Below, piece after piece: positions 1 through 4,010 of a DNA stretch of 6,173 nt. A model generated the notes under the pieces. The model had not been told where the DNA came from and ran no database searches. It saw nothing but the letters and a program-made list of their open reading frames with translations. The stretch is from Corynebacterium sp. (lineage in GTDB: Bacteria > Actinomycetota > Actinomycetes > Mycobacteriales > Mycobacteriaceae): positions 1 to 6,173 of the forward strand of contig NZ_JASLIP010000086.1 in the NCBI RefSeq assembly GCF_030152825.1, given 5' to 3'. Each line of letters opens with the position of its first letter. Within the stretch, counting starts at the first letter, position 1. The translations under genes were made by a program, and so were the position numbers.

Positions 1-2
1 CA

Positions 3-1214
3 CTAGTGGTGGAAGAGGACCTCGATCTCGGAGTGGCCCACGGCGATGACGTCCCCGTCGGCGAGCAGCCAATTCTCGATCGGCGTGCCGTTGACGGACG
101 TACCGTTCGTGGACTGCAGGTCAGTGAGGACGGCGTCGTAACCATCCCAGGTGATCTCCGCGTGCTGACGGGACACACCCGTGTCCGGGATGCGCAGGTC
201 GACGGTCTTGCCGCGGCCGATAAGGTTGCTGCCTTCGACCAGGTCGTAGCGGCGATCGCTGCCGTCCCGCAGGGTGAGGGTGACGGTCAGCTGCTCGGCT
301 TCCGGCCGGGGCTCGCCCGTCCCACCGCGGACGGGGGCCTCCTCATTCGCCGCGTGGGTAATCACCGTGGTTCCGGGGTAGCTGTGCTCCGGGTCGACGG
401 CCCCGTCCTGTTCCTGCCCGGGCGCTGCGGCCGCGTCCTCCTGGACGGCCGGTCCATCCTGTTCAGCGGCGGAATAGCCAGCGTCCTCGGCGCTCTTACC
501 CTGCTCGCCTTGGGCGGACTGAGCGGGGGACTGGGCCGTGCCGGGGTGGCTGGACTCGGACTGCTCTGCACCGTAGCCAGTGCCCGGGCTCGGGCGGACG
601 ACCGAACCCAGGCCTGCGCCCGCAGCCCCCGTCTGCGCGGGGAAGGAATCACTATCGGCGTCGTAAGCCTGGGCCTCGACCTCACGCACCTGGCTGGGGT
701 CCTCCGGCCACTCGCGCTCACCGGGGGCGACGTCCTCGTCCGGAAGGGAGGAAGAAGCAGCGGAGCCGGAAGATTCAGCGGCGTCGTCGGCAGCATCGCC
801 TGCGTTCTCCTCCTCGATGGGGGAGTAGCTCTCGGGGATCTTGAAACGGGAATCGGCCTTCAGCTGGCCCGTGTGCAGGTCCTCCTCGACCCGGAGATCG
901 ACCGTGACCTGGTTATTCGTCTTCCATCCCTCGTTGCGGATGAAACGGCTCAGGCGGGCGGAAAGGTCGCGGACCAGCGTGGGGTGGCTCTCCTTCAGGG
1001 AGTCGTAATCACGCTGGGAAATCGAGACGATGAAGAAGCTCGGGGCAAGCCGGTTGCCCTCGCTATCCACCATCACGGAGTCCTCGGCCTGCTGCTTCAG
1101 CATCTCGTCGATCTCGGTCGGGACAACTTCGCCACCGAATACCCGCGCGAAGCTGTTATCCAGGCCCCGCTGCAGTGCGCTATCCAGTTTGCGAAATTTT
1201 CCGAAAAGATCCAT
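3..1214 (-). CDS. fhaA: FhaA-like protein: DUF3662 domain plus C-terminal FHA domain
   Basis: Complete 403-residue cytoplasmic protein. Residues 1-128 form the DUF3662 (formerly DUF2662) domain, beginning MDLFGKFRKLDSALQRGLDN. Residues about 133-305 are a low-complexity, acidic, Ala/Gln/Gly/Ser/Pro-rich linker that looks disordered. Residues 309-403 are an FHA phosphothreonine-binding domain with its core residues intact: GRG at 333-335, SRQH at 348-351 and STNGT at 368-372. In Mycobacterium tuberculosis the homologue Rv0020c is a PknB substrate that binds phosphorylated partners such as the MviN/MurJ pseudokinase domain and restrains peptidoglycan synthesis; the same role here is inferred. 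T115 in an HTGQ motif may match the reported PknB site near T116 of the M. tuberculosis protein. The ATG at 1214 is chosen because AAGGAAGGA lies 8 nt upstream. A longer frame opens at a TTG at 1388 but would run through the TATAAT promoter. The gene is transcribed leftwards, probably towards the fhaB/ppp/rodA/pbpA/pknAB cluster, which is outside the window. Confidence 0.93.
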   Translation of the reverse strand: MDLFGKFRKLDSALQRGLDNSFARVFGGEVVPTEIDEMLKQQAEDSVMVDSEGNRLAPSFFIVSISQRDYDSLKESHPTLVRDLSARLSRFIRNEGWKTNNQVTVDLRVEEDLHTGQLKADSRFKIPESYSPIEEENAGDAADDAAESSGSAASSSLPDEDVAPGEREWPEDPSQVREVEAQAYDADSDSFPAQTGAAGAGLGSVVRPSPGTGYGAEQSESSHPGTAQSPAQSAQGEQGKSAEDAGYSAAEQDGPAVQEDAAAAPGQEQDGAVDPEHSYPGTTVITHAANEEAPVRGGTGEPRPEAEQLTVTLTLRDGSDRRYDLVEGSNLIGRGKTVDLRIPDTGVSRQHAEITWDGYDAVLTDLQSTNGTSVNGTPIENWLLADGDVIAVGHSEIEVLFHH

Positions 1215-1222
1215 CGATATTT

Positions 1223-1231
1223 TCCTTCCTT
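1223..1231 (-). promoter_or_regulatory. Ribosome binding site of fhaA
   Basis: Read on the minus strand this is AAGGAAGGA, a strong Shine-Dalgarno match that ends 8 nt before the ATG at 1214. It decides the start codon against the longer in-frame extension beginning at 1388. Confidence 0.85.
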
Positions 1232-1261
1232 GGACGTCTAGGCCGTCTAACCAGAAAGGCC

Positions 1262-1277
1262 GCGATGGGTGAATCGC
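1262..1277. repeat. Inverted repeat in fhaA leader
   Basis: Perfect 5-bp inverted repeat GCGAT/ATCGC around a 6-nt loop, about 48 nt upstream of the fhaA start codon and inside the predicted leader RNA. It could form a small hairpin. At this length chance occurrence is quite possible. Confidence 0.35.
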
Positions 1278-1283
1278 TTTAGC

Positions 1284-1306
1284 CTCGTGGTGTTTTGCTC
1301 GTGGTG
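1284..1306. repeat. 9-bp direct repeat in fhaA leader
   Basis: CTCGTGGTG occurs at 1284-1292 and again at 1298-1306, a 14-bp period. On the fhaA mRNA this reads CACCACGAG twice, separated by CAAAA. It lies within the predicted leader, about 60-80 nt downstream of the inferred transcription start. Function is unknown; a protein or small-RNA binding element is possible. Confidence 0.5.
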
Positions 1307-1316
1307 AAGGGCAGGT

Positions 1317-1332
1317 CGCGCTGTACAACGCG
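1317..1332. repeat. Imperfect dyad CGCG-C-TGTACA-A-CGCG
   Basis: A 16-bp dyad that is symmetric except for one position in each half (C1321 and A1328). It lies about 32-47 nt downstream of the inferred fhaA transcription start, where it could be a repressor site or a hairpin. I do not recognise it as the site of a named regulator. Confidence 0.4.
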
Positions 1333-1370
1333 CCGCCGCAACGGGGTAGACGTACACATGTCGAACGGCC

Positions 1371-1376
1371 ATTATA
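1371..1376 (-). promoter_or_regulatory. fhaA promoter, -10 box TATAAT
   Basis: The minus strand reads TATAAT exactly, a perfect sigma-70/SigA-type -10 hexamer. No convincing -35 hexamer lies 16-18 nt upstream, which is common in Corynebacterium, where -35 elements are poorly conserved. Transcription should start near 1364, giving a 5' untranslated leader of about 150 nt before the ATG at 1214. The box sits inside the possible N-terminal extension of the fhaA frame, which argues against that extension being translated. Confidence 0.6.
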
Positions 1377-1422
1377 CGGGGATAACAAGGGGGGCCGGGT
1401 CAGTGCAGGTCACGCGGTGATT

Positions 1423-1451
1423 TTGTTGTGATCTATAGCTCGTGATACGCT
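1423..1451 (+). promoter_or_regulatory. Candidate promoter of tRNA-Leu
   Basis: TTGTTG at 1423-1428 is followed after 17 nt by TACGCT at 1446-1451, which fits the actinobacterial TANNNT -10 rule and is preceded by TGA, giving an extended -10 (TGN-TANNNT). Transcription would start near 1458, leaving a leader of about 80 nt to be removed from the tRNA precursor. Other weak -10-like words occur between here and 1538, so the assignment is tentative. Confidence 0.4.
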
Positions 1452-1538
1452 TCTTCTTGTTGCAAACGCACCCGGCGTTAAGCCCACGCTTTGCACCCAT
1501 GCGAACCGAGCATCACAGCTTGGAGCGGATGAAGCCAC

Positions 1539-1623
1539 GGGCGAGTGGCGGAATTGGCAGACGCGCTGGCTTCAGGTGCCAGTGTCCTTTACGGACGTGG
1601 GGGTTCAAGTCCCCCTTCGCCCA
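1539..1623 (+). tRNA. leuT: tRNA-Leu (anticodon CAG)
   Basis: An 85-nt class II tRNA that folds fully by eye. The acceptor stem GGGCGAG (1539-1545) pairs with TTCGCCC (1616-1622), with discriminator A at 1623. The D arm is GCG/CGC (1548-1550 and 1562-1564) with GG in the loop. The anticodon stem CTGGC/GCCAG (1566-1570 and 1578-1582) encloses the loop TTCAGGT with anticodon CAG at 1573-1575. The long variable arm GTCC/GGAC (1584-1587 and 1593-1596) is typical of leucine tRNAs. The T arm is GGGGG/CCCCC around TTCAAGT (1599-1615). It reads CUG, a dominant leucine codon in a GC-rich genome. The 3' CCA is not encoded: CAA follows the discriminator, so CCA must be added enzymatically. The symbol follows the M. 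tuberculosis gene in the same position beside fhaA. Confidence 0.97.
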
Positions 1624-1646
1624 CAATAGCGGCTCTAGGTCGCAGG

Positions 1647-1686
1647 AACCGGTGGTTCACCTTCAACAGGTGGCCACCGGTTTTTT
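1647..1686 (+). terminator. Intrinsic terminator after tRNA-Leu
   Basis: AACCGGTGG (1647-1655) pairs with CCACCGGTT (1674-1682), and the stem continues with ACCT/AGGT (1659-1662 and 1668-1671) around the loop TCAAC, with a small internal mismatch at 1656-1658. Six T residues follow at 1681-1686. It starts 24 nt after the tRNA 3' end and should separate tRNA transcription from the acetyltransferase gene. Confidence 0.9.
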
Positions 1687-1718
1687 CTTGTGTACAACTG
1701 GGCTCGGGGTGGGGCTTT

Positions 1719-1724
1719 TAAGAT
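1719..1724 (+). promoter_or_regulatory. -10 box for a leaderless acetyltransferase mRNA
   Basis: TAAGAT matches TANNNT and ends 6 nt before the ATG at 1731, so the predicted transcription start falls on the A of the start codon. No clear -35 element is visible at the usual spacing. Leaderless transcripts with this geometry are common in Corynebacterium and Mycobacterium. Confidence 0.5.
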
Positions 1725-1730
1725 GTGGGC

Positions 1731-2348
1731 ATGAGTTCTGACCCACGCAGCACGAGCACAGACCTGCTCCTTGAAGCGCCGCACGGTTTCCGCCTCCGCC
1801 GGGCGCGCCCAGCCGACATCCCCCAGATCCTGGAGCTCATCCAGGACCTCGCGGAGTATGAGGAGGAGCCGGATGCCGTCCGTGCGACCGAGGAAGCACT
1901 CCACGAGCACCTCTTCGGCGAGAACCCCGCTGTGTTTGGGCACGTCGTCGAGGTGCTCGACAGCGACATCAAGGGCGGGGACATCAAGGCCGGGGACGTC
2001 GCGGAGAGCAGCAGCGTCGAGAACAGGGACGTCGCGCCGGGCGAGGAGCCACGCCTGGCCGGCATGGCGCTGTGGTTCCTCAACTTCTCCACCTGGGAAT
2101 GCACCCACGGCATCTACCTGGAGGATCTCTACGTCCGCCCCGAGTACCGCAAGAACGGGCTCGGGAAGTTGCTGCTCCAGCAGCTCGCGCACCTCTGCGT
2201 GGCCCGCGGCTATCAGCGCATGGAATGGTCCGTCCTGAAGTGGAACGAGCCGAGCATTCAGTTCTATAAGTCCTTCGGCGCCTACCCGATGTCCGGCTGG
2301 GACACCTACCGGCTGGACGGCGACGCGCTGCAGGGCTTCGGCGCTTGA
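1731..2348 (+). CDS. GNAT N-acetyltransferase, SSAT-like (diamine/polyamine type)
   Basis: Cytoplasmic protein of 205 residues with a full GNAT fold. It opens with the motif FRLRRARPADIPQILELI at 20-37. The acetyl-CoA pyrophosphate loop is R140-K-N-G-L-G145. Flanking landmarks are YLEDLYV (129-135) and WNEPSIQFYKSFGA (171-184), with Y179 at the position of the catalytic tyrosine of GNAT enzymes. These blocks closely resemble eukaryotic spermidine/spermine N1-acetyltransferase and its bacterial relatives, so an amine or amino-acid-like substrate is plausible, but the true substrate is unknown. Residues about 78-108 are an insertion between strands, partly built of 15-bp repeats, that the family normally lacks. 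The ATG at 1731 is preferred over GTG at 1725 because the -10 box at 1719-1724 places the transcript start on this ATG and no well-placed ribosome binding site exists for it. The gene stands alone between the tRNA terminator and the convergent cydC. Confidence 0.85.
   Translation: MSSDPRSTSTDLLLEAPHGFRLRRARPADIPQILELIQDLAEYEEEPDAVRATEEALHEHLFGENPAVFGHVVEVLDSDIKGGDIKAGDVAESSSVENRDVAPGEEPRLAGMALWFLNFSTWECTHGIYLEDLYVRPEYRKNGLGKLLLQQLAHLCVARGYQRMEWSVLKWNEPSIQFYKSFGAYPMSGWDTYRLDGDALQGFGA
1965..2042 (+). repeat. 15-bp coding repeats in the acetyltransferase
   Basis: GACATCAAGGGCGGG (1965-1979) is followed directly by GACATCAAGGCCGGG (1980-1994), which differs at one base, and by the degenerate unit GACGTCGCGGAGAGC (1995-2009). 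After an 18-bp spacer a further related unit, GACGTCGCGCCGGGC, lies at 2028-2042. They encode DIKGG, DIKAG, DVAES and DVAPG and account for most of a charged, Gly-rich loop. Frame is kept because each unit is five codons. Confidence 0.75.
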
Positions 2349-2390
2349 ATTTGCGCGTCGTAGCTCGGATCGCCTTGGTGCGCTGCCGTA
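2349..2390. other. Convergent gap between acetyltransferase and cydC
   Basis: Forty-two bases separate the two stop codons. I find no GC-rich hairpin followed by a T-run on either strand, so neither transcript has an obvious intrinsic terminator here. Read-through into the opposite gene or factor-dependent termination is possible. Confidence 0.5.
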
Positions 2391-4010
2391 TCAGCGAGGG
2401 TGTGTGACCATGATGATGGTTCTTTCCGCGCGCGTCCCCGGTAGTTCCACGGCAGGAGCGTCCAATGCTTCGGCCCCGTCCGCATCCGCGCTCGGCGGGA
2501 ACCCGAGCAGGCGCAGCACCTCTGCCGCGCCCGCGTCGTCGAGGTGCTCCGTCGGCTCATCCAGCAGCAGGATCGGCGCGTCCGTGAGCAGCGCGCGGGC
2601 CAGAATTACCCGGCGGCGCTGACCCCCAGAGAGATCCTCCGCGCCCCGGGCCAGCACCGTATCCAGCCCCCGCGGCAGGCCCCGAACCCACGCGCCCAAA
2701 CCGAGCTGGTCCAGCACCTCCCACATCGCCGCCTCGCTGGCGTGCGGCGCCCCCACCGCGAGGTTGTCCCGCACGGTGGTGGCGAAGATGTGCTCGTCCT
2801 CGGCGATGAAGCGGGCCCCGGGCGCCGAATACGTCCCGCCGCGGGCGGGCAGCAAGCCAGCCAGCGTCATCAGCAGGGTCGTTTTCCCAGTTCCCGACGC
2901 CGCGACGACGACGCCGCGCCCACCAGCGGGGACGTCTAGGTCGTAGGTTCCCAAGTCATGGTCCCAGCCCACCGTCAGGCGCTCGGCGCGCACTGCCGCG
3001 GGGGCGGATAGGGCGTCTGTGGAGGCAGTGGCACCGATGTCTGCAGGTGGCAGGCTTTTTGAGGCTGCGGGCTCGTCCTTGGCCCTGGTCTCCGCCTCCT
3101 CGGATCCCGGGAGGGCGCGCAGACGTTCCAGGGAGTGCTCGGCCCGAACCCGAGTGCGGGCGGCCTCCGGGAGGGTGGATACCGCCTCGAAGGCGGCGAG
3201 CGGGAAGAGCGCCACGACGACCAGCCATTGCGGGGAATGCGCCGCCGTGCCGGAACCCGCCCAACCCGTGTACTCCAGGGCCGCTAGTGCGGCGATGGCC
3301 GCCGCAGTCAATGCGCTGGTGAGAGTCAGCAGACCCGAGGCCCCGGCGGCCCAACCCAGGCCGCGGCGTCGCTGGGCCCGCAGTTCGGCTTCGGCGCTCT
3401 CCGCCGTGGCGAGGGCGCCCGCGAGCTGGTCGCGCACCCGCAGCGTCGGGGCGGCTGACAGCGCGTGGTCGACTGCCGCGACGTAAGCCTCATTGGCCTC
3501 CGCGACGAGGGAGGCCCGCTCCGCGCGTGCTGCCAAGCGGGGGACGAGCACCCCCGCAACCAGCAGGCCGATGGCGAGGACGAGTGCTGCGAGTGGGGTG
3601 AGCATGGCCAGGAACCCAACGGCGATGAGGCCCGTGATGCCCGCGACCCACCGCGGAATCGTGGCGCGGACGATGCGCTCGGTCAGGGCGTCCACGTCCT
3701 CCCCGATGCGGGCGAGCAAGGCTCCGCGTCCTAGGCCCATGACCTGCGCAGAAGGAGCTTGCGCAAGCCGCGCGTAGACCTCCACGCGCGCCGCGGCGGC
3801 CCGGTCCAGCGCAACATCGTGGCTGGCCAGACGGTCGAGGTAACGGAAAAGAGCGCGGGAAATGCCGAGCGCGCGCACCGCCGTGATCGCCACGGTCAGA
3901 TCCATCACGCTCGGCTGCTGCCAAGCACGCGCGATCAGCCACGCGGAGACCACTGACAGCGCGATGGCGGCCAGCAGCGTGCTGACTCCCGCGAGAATGG
4001 CCCGGGTCAT
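2391..4010 (-). CDS. cydC: CydC subunit of the CydDC ABC exporter (cytochrome bd assembly)
   Basis: Inner-membrane ABC half-transporter, 539 residues. The membrane domain (1-300) has about six hydrophobic segments: 4-27, 36-56, 118-138, 139-160, 222-246 and 261-280. It carries the CydC hallmark RYLDRLASHDVAL at 56-68. A Pro/Ala linker (301-340) leads to the ATPase domain: Walker A AASGTGKTT (370-378), signature LSGGQ (460-464), Walker B ILLLDE (480-485, catalytic E485) and H-loop H537. In Escherichia coli CydDC moves thiols or heme-related cargo and is needed to assemble cytochrome bd; the same role is inferred. Oddities: the first Walker A glycine is alanine (A370); the Q-loop position is E404 in FIAEDEHIF; a 26-residue insertion (504-529) precedes the H-loop strand; and the protein ends two residues after H537, lacking roughly 40 terminal residues of E. 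coli CydC. The start overlaps the cydD stop as ATGA. It is last in the operon and converges on the acetyltransferase; I see no clear terminator in the 42-bp gap. Confidence 0.93.
   Translation of the reverse strand: MTRAILAGVSTLLAAIALSVVSAWLIARAWQQPSVMDLTVAITAVRALGISRALFRYLDRLASHDVALDRAAAARVEVYARLAQAPSAQVMGLGRGALLARIGEDVDALTERIVRATIPRWVAGITGLIAVGFLAMLTPLAALVLAIGLLVAGVLVPRLAARAERASLVAEANEAYVAAVDHALSAAPTLRVRDQLAGALATAESAEAELRAQRRRGLGWAAGASGLLTLTSALTAAAIAALAALEYTGWAGSGTAAHSPQWLVVVALFPLAAFEAVSTLPEAARTRVRAEHSLERLRALPGSEEAETRAKDEPAASKSLPPADIGATASTDALSAPAAVRAERLTVGWDHDLGTYDLDVPAGGRGVVVAASGTGKTTLLMTLAGLLPARGGTYSAPGARFIAEDEHIFATTVRDNLAVGAPHASEAAMWEVLDQLGLGAWVRGLPRGLDTVLARGAEDLSGGQRRRVILARALLTDAPILLLDEPTEHLDDAGAAEVLRLLGFPPSADADGAEALDAPAVELPGTRAERTIIMVTHPR
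4007..4010 (-). promoter_or_regulatory. ATGA start/stop overlap, cydD-cydC
   Basis: The minus strand reads ATGA, so the cydC start overlaps the cydD stop TGA by 4 nt. This is the usual arrangement for coupled translation of two subunits made in equal amounts. Confidence 0.85.

Larger units (their letters stand above)
1215..1538. other. Divergent intergenic region, fhaA / tRNA-Leu
   Basis: A 324-bp stretch between the fhaA start and the tRNA 5' end, with no convincing protein gene. From left to right it holds the fhaA ribosome binding site, a leader with a small inverted repeat (1262-1277), a 9-bp direct repeat (1284-1306) and an imperfect dyad (1317-1332), then the minus-strand TATAAT (1371-1376) and a candidate plus-strand promoter for the tRNA (1423-1451). 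From about 1458 to 1538 lies the presumed 5' leader of the tRNA precursor, in which I see nothing definite. AT content rises locally around 1370-1465 relative to the flanking genes, as expected of a promoter zone. Confidence 0.7.

Noticed and set aside
6..1241. Long plus-strand open frame of 411 codons antisense to fhaA
   Set aside because: It mirrors fhaA in a GC-rich genome, has no recognisable domain, and the opposite strand has clear FHA and DUF3662 motifs.
1215..1388. N-terminal extension of fhaA from a TTG at 1388
   Set aside because: The added residues do not resemble FhaA, the TATAAT promoter lies inside, and the ATG at 1214 has a strong ribosome binding site.
1624..1730. Attachment site or integration scar next to the tRNA
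   Set aside because: No direct repeat of the tRNA 3' end is found elsewhere in the window and there is no integrase; the inverted repeat here is an intrinsic terminator.
1442..1741. Plus-strand open frame across the tRNA
   Set aside because: It runs through the tRNA gene and its terminator and has no protein-like features.
2028..2048. DVAPGE word shared by the acetyltransferase loop and the FhaA linker
   Set aside because: A six-residue match between two low-complexity Ala/Gly/Glu-rich segments in a GC-rich genome is best explained by composition.
2306..2400. Possible frameshift restoring a longer CydC C-terminus
   Set aside because: Alternative minus-strand frames past 2391 give no sequence resembling the terminal strands of an ABC ATPase, so I keep the early stop as real for now.
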